Assembly: GCA_964407285.1 (NCBI GenBank)
Contig: CAYOVG010000188.1
Span: forward strand, 1 to 13,191
Length of the DNA: 13,191 nucleotides
Direction of reading: 5' to 3'
From: CAYOVG01 sp964407285
Lineage (GTDB): Bacteria; Desulfobacterota; Syntrophobacteria; Syntrophobacterales; Syntrophobacteraceae
In this document: in pieces, positions 1 through 6,540 of the stretch
Layout: each line of letters begins with the position of its first letter
Numbering within the stretch: the first letter of the stretch is position 1
Position numbers and translations under genes: made by a program
The notes under the pieces: model-generated
Seen by the model: only the letters and a program-made list of their open reading frames with translations
What the model was told of the DNA's origin: nothing
Databases searched by the model: none

Positions 1-1092
1 GACCGGGAGGCCGTGCCCGATTACCTGCGGATGCGCTTCGAGGTGGTGGGGCCGGACGGGGCGGTCGTGGGCGAAGGGAGAAACCTCGACGAACTGAAAG
101 CCCTTGCGACCTCGGGTCCGAAGGAAGACCGCGCGTGGGAGAGGGCGCGCAAGGCGTGGGAGCGGCAAGGACTCGCCTCGTGGAGCTTCGGGGACCTGCC
201 CCGCAGGATCGAACTCGAGGACGACGCGTTCGGGGTGAAGCGCCACGCCTTCCCCGGGATAGAGGCGGAACCCGGAGGGGAGACGATCGCCGTGCGCCTC
301 TTCGCCGACCCCTACAGGGCCATGGAGGTGAGCCGCGACGGCCTCATGGTCCTCTACCGCAACGCGTTTTCGGCGGAACTCAAGAAGTTCACGAAGGACT
401 GGGCGTTTCCGGCTTCCCTGTCGTCGGCGCTCTTCTTCATGGGCAACCGGCGGGAGGCCGACCTGCGCCTCCAGGAGTACGTGATGCGCGACCTCTTCGA
501 TCTGCACGAACCCGCGGCGCCGGACCGGTCCCGGTTCGAGCAAATCGTGGCGGGGCTCCGGGGCCGGGCCGGGGTGCTCGGGCAGGAACGCCTCCGGGAG
601 GTCTTCCGGGTCGTGGAGGAGCGCGAGCAGACGAGGCTCACGCTTCGGCGCTTCAAGGATTCGGCGGGCCGAAACCCGGAAGCGCTGCAGCGGCTCGCGG
701 TGCTCGACCGGGAACTGGACGGGCTCGTCCCGGCCGACTTTCTGGACCGTTACCGGCCGGATCGCATGGAGCAACTGCCGCGCTACCTCAAGGCCCTGCA
801 GGTGCGTGCGGAGCGCGCGTACAGCTCCCCGGAGAAGGACCGGCGGAAGGCGGAGCAGCTTTCCGCCCACCTCAAGCGCTACGAGGAGATGGAGGCGGAA
901 GTGCTCGACGACCCCGCTCCGCCGCGCACGAAATTTCTTGACGAATTCCGCTGGATGGTGGAGGAGTTCAAGGTCAACGTCTTCGCTCCGGAGGTGAAGA
1001 CGAAGTTTCGGGTATCCGCGAAGCGATTGGAGGAGAAGTGGCGGGAATGGCTGGTGTGGAAAGGGAAAGAGGAGGTTCGAAGCGTTTGTTAG
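1..1092 (+). CDS. hrpA: ATP-dependent RNA helicase HrpA, C-terminal part (DUF3418 region), cut by the window edge
   Basis: The reading frame is open from base 1 (DREAVPDYLRMRF...) and ends at TAG 1090-1092, so only the last 363 residues of a protein normally near 1,300 residues are visible. The DEAH helicase core lies outside the window. The visible part matches the HrpA C-terminal DUF3418 region as I know it: 'LRMRFEVVGPDG' followed by an 'EGRNLDELK'-like stretch near the start, and near the end 'FLDEFRWMVEEFKVNVFAPE' and 'VSAKRLEEKW'. HrpA is a cytoplasmic RNA helicase; in E. coli it resolves stalled, collided ribosomes. A GTG at 13 is only an internal valine. GC is high, like the cytochrome cluster further right, so this looks like resident chromosome. 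The 3' end overlaps the next gene, which suggests co-transcription. Fairly sure of the family. Confidence 0.88.
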   Translation, partial: DREAVPDYLRMRFEVVGPDGAVVGEGRNLDELKALATSGPKEDRAWERARKAWERQGLASWSFGDLPRRIELEDDAFGVKRHAFPGIEAEPGGETIAVRLFADPYRAMEVSRDGLMVLYRNAFSAELKKFTKDWAFPASLSSALFFMGNRREADLRLQEYVMRDLFDLHEPAAPDRSRFEQIVAGLRGRAGVLGQERLREVFRVVEEREQTRLTLRRFKDSAGRNPEALQRLAVLDRELDGLVPADFLDRYRPDRMEQLPRYLKALQVRAERAYSSPEKDRRKAEQLSAHLKRYEEMEAEVLDDPAPPRTKFLDEFRWMVEEFKVNVFAPEVKTKFRVSAKRLEEKWREWLVWKGKEEVRSVC

Positions 1093-1967
1093 AAGCCGAG
1101 GCTTTGGAGGTTTTGTTGGAAGATTCTTCCGCCCTTCGGGAACGCGTCCTGCGGGTGCTCTTCGATGCGTGGCGGCGCGACCCGGCCCGGCTCCCGAAGC
1201 AAAACGGCGGACCGCCCCTTTCCAGCGTGCTGCTTCTGCTCGGGATGGCGCGGGTCCGGGGGGACGACGGTCCGCCGGAAGTGTGCGTCATCCTGAACAA
1301 ACGGTCGAAGAAGGTGAAGCAGCCGGGCGACCTTTGCTGTCCGGGGGGATCGGTGGAATCCAACCTGGACCGGTACCTGGGGCGCATCGTGGCTGTTCCG
1401 GGGCTTCCGCTCGCCCGATGGCCCTACTGGGACGCCGTGCGCCGCGCCTATCCGGAGCAATCCCGCGAGATGGGGCTGCTGCTGGCGACGGGGTTGCGGG
1501 AGGGCTGGGAGGAGATGCGCCTCAATCCGTTCGGAATCCGCTACCTGGGGCCGCTCCCGCCTCAGCGGCTGGCGATGTTTCGCCGGGTGATCTACCCGAT
1601 GGCGGGATGGGTCGCGCGGCAGGACCGCTTCGTCCCCGGCTGGGAGGTGGAGCGCATCGTTCCCATCCCCCTGAGCGCCCTGCTCGACCCCGCCAATTAC
1701 GCGGTGTACCGGCTGGTCATCCTCCCGCACCTGGAGAAGAAGATCAAGAGGAAAACGGAGGACTTCCCGTGCTTCAGGTGGAGCCACGAGGGGCGTGCGG
1801 AGATCCTCTGGGGGGTGACCTACCGGATCGTGAGCCTTTTCTTGCGGATGGTCTTCGACTTCACGCCTCCCGACCCGGCTTCCCTTCCCCATGTAACGGG
1901 CATGCTCGAGGACGAGTACGTCTACGGCGGGGCGCGGAAGGCGCGGGGAACGCGGGCGAGGGGGTGA
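1038..1967 (+). CDS. NUDIX hydrolase, NudL / CoA-pyrophosphatase-like, with an extended NUDIX box
   Basis: The ORF (309 codons from GTG 1038) has the NudL-type layout: a hydrophobic strand, 'VILNKRSKKVKQPGDLCCPGG' near residues 84-104 (compare LxxKRSxxxxxHxGxxxFPGG in CoA pyrophosphatases), the metal-binding helix 'ATGLREGWEEMRL' (REx2EE at 154-159), and a C-terminal 'LWGVTYRIVSLFL' like the WGxTARIL end of this family. Such enzymes hydrolyse nucleoside diphosphates linked to another moiety, in NudL CoA. The oddity is 49 residues between the PGG and the REx2EE, where a standard NUDIX box has 13. The start is uncertain. GTG 1038 sits 4 bases after GGAGG, ATG 1047 lies further from the same site, and TTG 1086 follows a second GGAGG (1071-1075) by about 10 bases. 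The first two overlap hrpA by 46-55 bases. The substrate cannot be read from the sequence. Confidence 0.82.
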   Translation: MAGMAGVERERGGSKRLLEAEALEVLLEDSSALRERVLRVLFDAWRRDPARLPKQNGGPPLSSVLLLLGMARVRGDDGPPEVCVILNKRSKKVKQPGDLCCPGGSVESNLDRYLGRIVAVPGLPLARWPYWDAVRRAYPEQSREMGLLLATGLREGWEEMRLNPFGIRYLGPLPPQRLAMFRRVIYPMAGWVARQDRFVPGWEVERIVPIPLSALLDPANYAVYRLVILPHLEKKIKRKTEDFPCFRWSHEGRAEILWGVTYRIVSLFLRMVFDFTPPDPASLPHVTGMLEDEYVYGGARKARGTRARG

Positions 1968-2049
1968 GATCATTAAGACAGCGTGAAACAGAACCTGAGA
2001 AGCTCACTGTAGATAGAAACGACAAAGCACGTCCGTGAACGTGACACGT

Positions 2050-2457
2050 CTACCCTTCCAGGAATTCTGTAATAACATTGGTCAACGCATCAAGATCTTT
2101 GAGCCGGCACTCCCAAATCACCAGGACGTTCCAGTCCATTTCCTTCAATTTCTCTTGCACTTTGGCGTCACGCTCCATGTTGCTCTTGATTTTCCGTGTC
2201 CAATACGCTTGATTGGTTTTGGGCATTCTCGATCCTCGCTTGCAGTCATGCCCATGCCAGAAACAACCGTGGACAAATATGGCCTTGCGCCGCGACCTGA
2301 AAACCAAATCCGGATTACCCGGCAAATCCGAGCCATGAAGACGATACCTGTAGCCCGCACGGTGAATGAGTCGGCGAACTACCATTTCCGGTTTGGTATC
2401 GCGGCTCTTGACCGCCTGCATCGTTCGCCGGCGAATTTCAGCGGATTCCTTCATCAT
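2050..2457 (-). CDS. vsr: Very short patch repair endonuclease (Vsr), T:G mismatch nicking
   Basis: This 135-residue protein, the usual Vsr length, carries every key residue I would look for. These are 'TKPEMVVRRL' at the N-terminus, 'YRLHGSDLPGNPD' with catalytic Asp50 (Asp51 in E. coli Vsr), 'HGCFWHGHDC' holding His63 and His68 plus zinc ligands Cys65, His70 and Cys72, and 'WEC' supplying Cys117. Vsr nicks 5' of the T in T:G mismatches left by deamination of 5-methylcytosine, so its place behind a C5 methyltransferase fits. The ATG (2455-2457) overlaps the stop of a 51-codon ORF as ATGA and has no clear Shine-Dalgarno of its own, so translation is probably coupled. A second ATG follows at once (2452-2454). 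It is the last gene of the minus-strand operon and converges on the NUDIX gene. GC is lower than the hrpA side. Intact and very likely functional. Confidence 0.95.
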   Translation of the reverse strand: MMKESAEIRRRTMQAVKSRDTKPEMVVRRLIHRAGYRYRLHGSDLPGNPDLVFRSRRKAIFVHGCFWHGHDCKRGSRMPKTNQAYWTRKIKSNMERDAKVQEKLKEMDWNVLVIWECRLKDLDALTNVITEFLEG

Positions 2458-2609
2458 GCCCGGCGAATAGCTGTAGGAGAAGACTCTTGCCGGATGGAGC
2501 CGCCTCGAGTAACGCGGGTTTTCCGTAGCATGTCGGAGCCACGATATACCACTTCGAAATCAACATAGTTGATCTCAGTATTTTGTTTACACGGAATAAC
2601 ACTACTCAT
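2454..2609 (-). CDS. Uncharacterised 51-residue protein between the methyltransferase and vsr
   Basis: Read on the minus strand, ATG 2609-2607 opens 51 sense codons ending at TGA 2456-2454. The protein begins MSSVIPCKQNTEINYVDFEV and ends 'SSPTAIRRA'. Both ends are ATGA overlaps: its start overlaps the methyltransferase TGA (2608-2606) and its stop overlaps the vsr ATG (2457-2455). GGGAG lies four bases before the ATG. An open frame spanning this gap exactly and fused to both neighbours is hard to explain by chance. The protein is basic and hydrophilic, with an acidic/aromatic patch near residues 14-22 and an Arg-rich half after residue 23. It has one Cys, no membrane segment and no helix-turn-helix pattern that I recognise. 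I do not recognise the family. By position it could modulate the methyltransferase or Vsr, or mainly carry ribosomes onto vsr. Confidence 0.62.
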   Translation of the reverse strand: MSSVIPCKQNTEINYVDFEVVYRGSDMLRKTRVTRGGSIRQESSPTAIRRA

Positions 2610-3751
2610 GCTACTCCCACTTGTATCTCTCTATTTGCCGCGATAAGGGGCTCAAAGAGGTTTTCCGCCATGTGCCGCACCACCGGCACGACGACGCCGT
2701 CTCCGGTCAAGTGATAGGCTTCATTGTATTTTTCGGGCAAAATATAATTTTCCGGAAGGCCCATGAGGCGCGCCGTCTCTCGACTTGAAATGAGCCTCGA
2801 TTTAACGCAATTCCCATCAACCACCAGAATTAATTGGCGACTCGATCCACCTGCGGGAGTACGCAAACAACCGGCAACATCATCAAAACGTATTTCAGCG
2901 CGTTGCACCTTGAGACCATTCTCGTCTCGACGAGTTCGTTTATAAACCGCGCCAACCATACGACGGCCGAAGCGTTTCGCCTTTTCCACTTTTTTCCCAT
3001 TTACAGCGCTCATCATATCAAGCAGTCGCGATGTTTCGGCCTGGCTGTGCCAGGGGACTCCGGTCGGAGTGTCTTCGATTAGATCGGAAAAGCGGAATTT
3101 TATCATTGGTGGGTTGGGAAACCTCCACCAGATCCAACAATCCTTCGCATCCGCGGGCAATTTATCGAACGCCGAGCGCAATGAACCCGGATGCCATTGA
3201 GCGCAAGGGCCCACCGCCGTGAGATTTGCCGGCACAATCGACCCATTCCGCACGCCGATGACAAACAATCGTGGTCTCGATTGCGGAACAAACAATGCTG
3301 CGTCAATGACCACGGCTCCAATCCGGTATCCCGCTTTCCGGTAACTTGAACAAATCGCGGCAAAGTCCTTGCCGTCATGAGATGTAAGCGCGCCGCAGAC
3401 ATTCTCGAGGACGATCATGGTCGGTGATCTATCGTCTTGTACGAGCCTCAGCATCAGTTGCCAAAAAGGCCAGAAAGTTCCTGACCGCTCTCCTTTGAGG
3501 CCGGCTCCGCCACCGGCCAGTGACAGATCCTGGCAAGGAAATGAAGCCCACGCTAAATCAGCCCGGCCCGGAAGATCGGAAAGACCAATCGTCCTGACAT
3601 CGCATATTTTGAGCGCGCCCGCCCCCCAGTTTCTAATGTAAGTAGAGCCTTTTTTGTGGTCGAAATCATTGGCAAAAAGGCACCGCCATGAGGGGCCCAG
3701 GCCGGCACGCGCCATACCGCCACCAGCAAAGAATTCATAAAAGGACGGCAT
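2606..3751 (-). CDS. DNA (cytosine-5-)-methyltransferase, Dcm-type
   Basis: This 381-residue protein contains the ordered C5-methyltransferase motifs. Motif I is 'FYEFFAGGGMARAG' (AdoMet binding, residues 4-17). Motif IV is 'SFPCQDLSLAGGG' with catalytic Cys73. Motif VI is 'LENVCG' (115-120). Motif VIII is 'QSRPR' (157-161). A variable target-recognition stretch covers roughly 180-290, closed by 'CLRTPAGGSSRQ'. Motif IX is 'SSRETARLMGLPENYILP' and motif X 'GDGVVVPVVRHMAENL'. It transfers methyl to C5 of cytosine in a recognition site that cannot be read from the protein. I start at ATG 3749-3751 because motif I begins within a few residues and GGAG lies about 10 bases upstream; the open frame continues to 3889 but the extra residues look non-conserved. 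It is followed without a gap by the 51-residue ORF and vsr. No partner endonuclease is visible, so it may be solitary or a remnant of a restriction system. Confidence 0.93.
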   Translation of the reverse strand: MPSFYEFFAGGGMARAGLGPSWRCLFANDFDHKKGSTYIRNWGAGALKICDVRTIGLSDLPGRADLAWASFPCQDLSLAGGGAGLKGERSGTFWPFWQLMLRLVQDDRSPTMIVLENVCGALTSHDGKDFAAICSSYRKAGYRIGAVVIDAALFVPQSRPRLFVIGVRNGSIVPANLTAVGPCAQWHPGSLRSAFDKLPADAKDCWIWWRFPNPPMIKFRFSDLIEDTPTGVPWHSQAETSRLLDMMSAVNGKKVEKAKRFGRRMVGAVYKRTRRDENGLKVQRAEIRFDDVAGCLRTPAGGSSRQLILVVDGNCVKSRLISSRETARLMGLPENYILPEKYNEAYHLTGDGVVVPVVRHMAENLFEPLIAANREIQVGVA

Positions 3752-4640
3752 ATTTGGTATACTCCATGGAAGCTGACGCGTTACCCGCCAAGTTCGGTTC
3801 CACATCGACCCTGAAAACACGGACAAAACCCGTCTCCTACAATTTGCCCATTTCGAATGCGAATTCAAGACAATTTTGGCGTGGCTCAAATATTAATTTT
3901 CGGCCGTTCTGCCGGGCGGCGCCCAAAGCATGTATGAAGCAGCGAATCCACATCGTCCCGGCGCTCTATTCACCACGATCAATGCGGCATGGGGGGCATC
4001 AGACAAAAACGTACGAGAGGCCAAACCACTTTGTCAACAGCGTCACAATTCTGAAATCGTCTGCAATTCACTCCGGCAACGATATTCAAAAGAACTTCCG
4101 GACGACAAAATGGCTGTGAGTTTGCCTGAATTCATCTATACTGGTATTGTGTTGAGGCTCCGCGAGGGCAGGCATGTCTTCGTCCAGTCGGTCCCGGGGC
4201 TTCGAACAGGCTCCGGACGGCGAATGCCGGATACCGGGCGCCGCATTTGATATTGGGTGCAAGGAGCAATGGATGGCGCTTTCCCGCATTATTCCCCGCC
4301 ATGTGTTCGGGTCCTCTTCCAGAAACATGCGGAATACTACCTCGATCCCGAATCACTGGCCATGACGAGCGCTGTCCTCGCCAGGAGTTTGAAAGAGTGC
4401 GACGAGCGTAAGTAATCCAGGCTGAACCGGCCGCAACCCGTTCGGGCGTCCTTCTGTTCGGCGCGGGCCGGTTTTCAGCTTCACCAGTTCCATCGGAATA
4501 TGGTCCCTTCCGCGTGCAAATACATATTTTCCCTTATATTCCACCCGCCGACAAGAACACATCATAAGTAATACGAAAGCTTTTCATGGCGGAGAAGTCC
4601 CGCCGGTCCCACCATTTTCCGATTGCGAGGGAGGAACCGC
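3752..4640. other. About 890 bases without a convincing gene; possible gene remnant
   Basis: Open frames here are short, mutually overlapping and unlike known families to me. The only one that looks somewhat protein-like is a plus-strand frame at 4251-4415, with candidate GTG 4257 or ATG 4269, ending '...DPESLAMTSAVLARSLK' and six more residues before TAA. The same frame is open upstream (3930-4247) and broken only by TGA 4248-4250, which could mean a decayed gene, but I cannot name one. AAGGAG at 4261-4266 is too close to ATG 4269 to be a clean ribosome site. The section nearest the methyltransferase should hold its promoter, though I see no good -35/-10 pair there. Base composition is intermediate between the methyltransferase insert and the flanking chromosome. 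The segment probably marks the outer part of the acquired region. Confidence 0.4.
4421..4479 (+). terminator. Inverted repeat, possible terminator
   Basis: The arms are GCTGAACCGGCC (4421-4432) and GGCCGGTTTTCAGC (4466-4479). They pair over 12 bases with a two-base bulge, around a 33-base loop that itself contains a small CCCG-TT-CGGG hairpin (4437-4446). The four T's lie inside the right arm rather than after it, so this is not a textbook intrinsic terminator. It begins 6 bases after the TAA of the remnant-like frame ending at 4415, which is the main reason to call it a terminator. Confidence 0.3.
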
Positions 4641-6128
4641 ATGCGCATGCTGAATACGCACAAGTTTAATATATTATTGCTTTTTTTCGTTCTGATGAAT
4701 TCGAGTTGCGGAAATTCGATCGATCATAACGCGACGTCCCGGGACCTGTCTTACTCCCCGATGCGGCCGCAAATCATAACGCTCGATCTGTCCGTGGAGG
4801 ATGACGGGTCCGGGGGGCTCATCGCCGCGGACTTGAACGGTGACGGCAGGAGAGACTTCATCGTCACCGGGCCGGGCCGCGTCGTGGCATGGGAGCAGAG
4901 CGGAAATCCGCTCTGGAAGAGGGACTTGGACATCCGGCTGAGTTCGAAGGCCGAAGACTTCGGATTGCCGGGCCTGCACGCTCCGGGCGTGCAGGTAGCG
5001 GATATCGATGGGAATGGTGGAGTGGAAGCGCTCCTTTTGACCGAGGACGGCAGCTTGCACATTCTCCGGGGCGACACGGGAAAGAGCGTGCGAAGCATTG
5101 AACTGGAGCATCCAAGGGACGCGGAGCGCTGGGAGCACCTGGTGGTTGCGGATTTCCGCGGCGAAGGGGACCGGGACATACTGCTTCAGACGACGAATGC
5201 AAAGGGCTATCGAATGGGGAGCCATATAGCCGCGTACTCGTTGGACGGGGTCGGCGGAGGCGGGGAACCGAAGCTTTTGTGGACTCGAAGCGATTTTCTT
5301 GCAAACGCTCATAACGGCGCGCGCGTGGCGGACCTGGACGGAGACGGCAAGGATGAGGTATTGGGCGGAACAATTGTCGGACCTGACGGCAAAATCCTTG
5401 CCCGCATTCCCCTGGAAGGGCACATCGATTCACTCTTCGTAGCCGACGTGCGCCCGGACATTCCGGGTTTGGAGGTGATTGCGCTCGAGGAAGGTCCTTT
5501 CAATCGCATCATCAGCGACCACAATCGGATTTTCATGTACATCAACGACGTATATATGAGGCGCGTTAGTCCGAGAAATCGTGTGTTCCTTTACAATGCC
5601 GGGGGACTCATCTGGGAGACTCACTACAGGCGTTGGGAACCTCAAAATGCCGCCCTCGGGGAATTCGATCCCGGCCGGCCGGGCCTGGAAGTATGGTGCC
5701 GAAGCCGGTTCGATACCCATCAGAAGCCATTCGTCTTCGGCGCCCGCGGCGAGAGAATCGCGCGATACCAGATGGACGATGTCGCTCCAAAGGACTGGAC
5801 GGACGAGGGCGTCGAACTGATCCATACTATCGACTGGACCGGCGGCCCCGGTCAGTTGGCTGCCGCCAAGGAGCGCCACAAGTCGGGAGACGTGGGCATC
5901 TTCGATCCTATCACCGGCCGGTTTCTTCACCGGTTCAAAGAGAAGGCCGACAGGCTCTATGTAGCCGACGTATCCGGAGATTGGCGGGAGGAACTGATCG
6001 TTTTGAACGGAAGTGAGCTTCACATATACGAAAATGGCGAAGAGAACCCAAACCCCGACGAACCGAGACTCTGGACTCGGAACTACTACAGTCGCGGCAA
6101 GATGACCTGGAACTACTACAGCCCTTAG
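4641..6128 (+). CDS. Secreted FG-GAP/VCBS-type beta-propeller protein, probable lipoprotein
   Basis: The start is ATG 4641, with GGGAGG 6-7 bases upstream; an in-frame TTG at 4623 sits before that site and is rejected. The N-terminus is a signal peptide: basic 'MRMLNTHK', a hydrophobic run to about residue 19, then 'NSSC' with Cys23 as probable lipidation site (an atypical lipobox, Asn at -3). The mature protein repeats aspartate-rich calcium-type loops typical of FG-GAP blades: DLNGDGRRD (64-72), DIDGNGGVE (121-129), DFRGEGDRD (171-179), DLDGDGKDE (231-239) and a degenerate DVSGDWREE (443-451). Repeat-like phrases such as 'VADVRPDIPGLEVIALEEG' and 'GEFDPGRPGLEVWC', and the ending 'GKMTWNYYSP', remind me of family-11 rhamnogalacturonan lyase propellers. 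That link is from memory, and catalysis is not shown. It would sit in the periplasm or on the cell surface, perhaps binding or cleaving polysaccharide. It stands alone and is followed by a terminator. Confidence 0.75.
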   Translation: MRMLNTHKFNILLLFFVLMNSSCGNSIDHNATSRDLSYSPMRPQIITLDLSVEDDGSGGLIAADLNGDGRRDFIVTGPGRVVAWEQSGNPLWKRDLDIRLSSKAEDFGLPGLHAPGVQVADIDGNGGVEALLLTEDGSLHILRGDTGKSVRSIELEHPRDAERWEHLVVADFRGEGDRDILLQTTNAKGYRMGSHIAAYSLDGVGGGGEPKLLWTRSDFLANAHNGARVADLDGDGKDEVLGGTIVGPDGKILARIPLEGHIDSLFVADVRPDIPGLEVIALEEGPFNRIISDHNRIFMYINDVYMRRVSPRNRVFLYNAGGLIWETHYRRWEPQNAALGEFDPGRPGLEVWCRSRFDTHQKPFVFGARGERIARYQMDDVAPKDWTDEGVELIHTIDWTGGPGQLAAAKERHKSGDVGIFDPITGRFLHRFKEKADRLYVADVSGDWREELIVLNGSELHIYENGEENPNPDEPRLWTRNYYSRGKMTWNYYSP

Positions 6129-6152
6129 AAAAGTGCGTCGGCAATCAATTAT

Positions 6153-6185
6153 TGAAGTGACAGCTTCAAGTGTACTTCATTTTTT
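6153..6185 (+). terminator. Rho-independent terminator after the beta-propeller gene
   Basis: TGAAGT (6153-6158) pairs with ACTTCA (6174-6179) and is followed directly by six T's (6180-6185). An alternative inner pairing, TTGAAG with CTTCAA (6152-6169), competes for the left arm. It lies 25 bases past the stop codon at 6128. The stem is short, but the U-tract and position support the call. Confidence 0.6.
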
Positions 6186-6290
6186 ATATACAATGTATTG
6201 CATCCTATTACATTAGACATATCCATAGGGATAGTAAATATACCAATAGTCATAGATTCATATTTTCCACATGTTTTCACCATAATATGC

Positions 6291-6319
6291 TTGACAATGT
6301 ATTTCCATATCATTATTAG
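6291..6319 (+). promoter_or_regulatory. Candidate sigma-70 promoter upstream of the small secreted protein
   Basis: TTGACA (6291-6296, perfect -35) is followed after 17 bases by TATTAG (6314-6319, 4 of 6 matches to TATAAT). If used, the transcript would have a leader of about 215 bases carrying both inverted repeats at 6343-6364 and 6441-6488. In AT-rich DNA promoter-like boxes arise easily, so this is a candidate only. Confidence 0.4.
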
Positions 6320-6342
6320 TTAGTGCTATGAAGTAGCCATAT

Positions 6343-6364
6343 TCAGGTATAGTGATATACCTGA
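6343..6364 (+). repeat. 9-bp perfect inverted repeat, operator-like or RNA hairpin
   Basis: TCAGGTATA (6343-6351) and TATACCTGA (6356-6364) are perfect complements around the four-base centre GTGA. The right arm overlaps a second -35-like CTGACA (6361-6366). It could be a repressor site or a hairpin in the leader RNA of the 6541 gene. Confidence 0.5.
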
Positions 6365-6440
6365 CAATTTATATACATGCGCCTGTATTTTATAGACTGT
6401 GGTGCGGGTAGCAGTGTATAGGCCTATGCTGAATGGCGTT

Positions 6441-6488
6441 ATGCTCGATACTATAATGTGCTCCAAGATGGTTTAAAGTATCGAGCAT
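6441..6488 (+). repeat. 12-bp perfect inverted repeat 52 bases before the 6541 start codon
   Basis: ATGCTCGATACT (6441-6452) and AGTATCGAGCAT (6477-6488) are perfect complements with a 24-base loop. No U-tract follows, so a terminator is unlikely. A perfect -10 box TATAAT (6452-6457), with a weak -35 CTGAAT 17 bases upstream (6429-6434), overlaps the left arm. The repeat may therefore act as DNA (operator flanking a promoter), or as RNA (5' leader stem) if transcription starts further upstream. Confidence 0.55.
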
Positions 6489-6540
6489 CCTTCCGGGCTC
6501 AAGGGGTTTTCTTACCTCATCAATAAGAAGGATAGAATCT

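Larger units (their letters stand above)
6129..6540. other. 412-base AT-rich leader with no gene
   Basis: No convincing coding frame lies here. After the terminator, bases 6186-6420 are strongly AT-rich, in sharp contrast to both flanks. They contain recurring short motifs (ACAATGTAT, GACAATGTAT, GACAATTTAT; CATAG and CCATA variants). Promoter-like boxes and two perfect inverted repeats are listed separately. The stretch looks like a long regulatory leader for the gene at 6541, or curved or protein-bound DNA. An A+T-rich insert of foreign origin is also possible. Confidence 0.5.

Noticed and set aside
2438..2566. 42-codon minus-strand ORF with a P-loop-like stretch (APSGKS) before vsr
   Set aside because: It lacks the first Gly of a Walker A motif, has no ribosome site, overlaps the vsr start, and competes with the better-framed 51-codon ORF.
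2035..2568. 177-codon plus-strand open frame opposite vsr and the small ORF
   Set aside because: It is the antisense shadow of vsr, whose catalytic and zinc residues are all intact. No ribosome site, and no recognisable motif.
3752..3889. 46-residue N-terminal extension of the methyltransferase
   Set aside because: Motif I of C5 methyltransferases lies very near the N-terminus. The extension is Trp/Arg-rich and unlike the family, and ATG 3751 has a GGAG upstream.
4353..4565. 70-codon minus-strand open frame with an ordinary-looking N-terminus
   Set aside because: No ribosome site, runs straight through the inverted repeat at 4421-4479, and no recognisable motif. Weakly protein-like at best.
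6186..6420. AT-rich stretch as a CRISPR leader, array or replication origin
   Set aside because: The short similar motifs are irregular in length and spacing, with no true repeat-spacer pattern, no DnaA-box cluster and no cas, rep or dnaA gene nearby.
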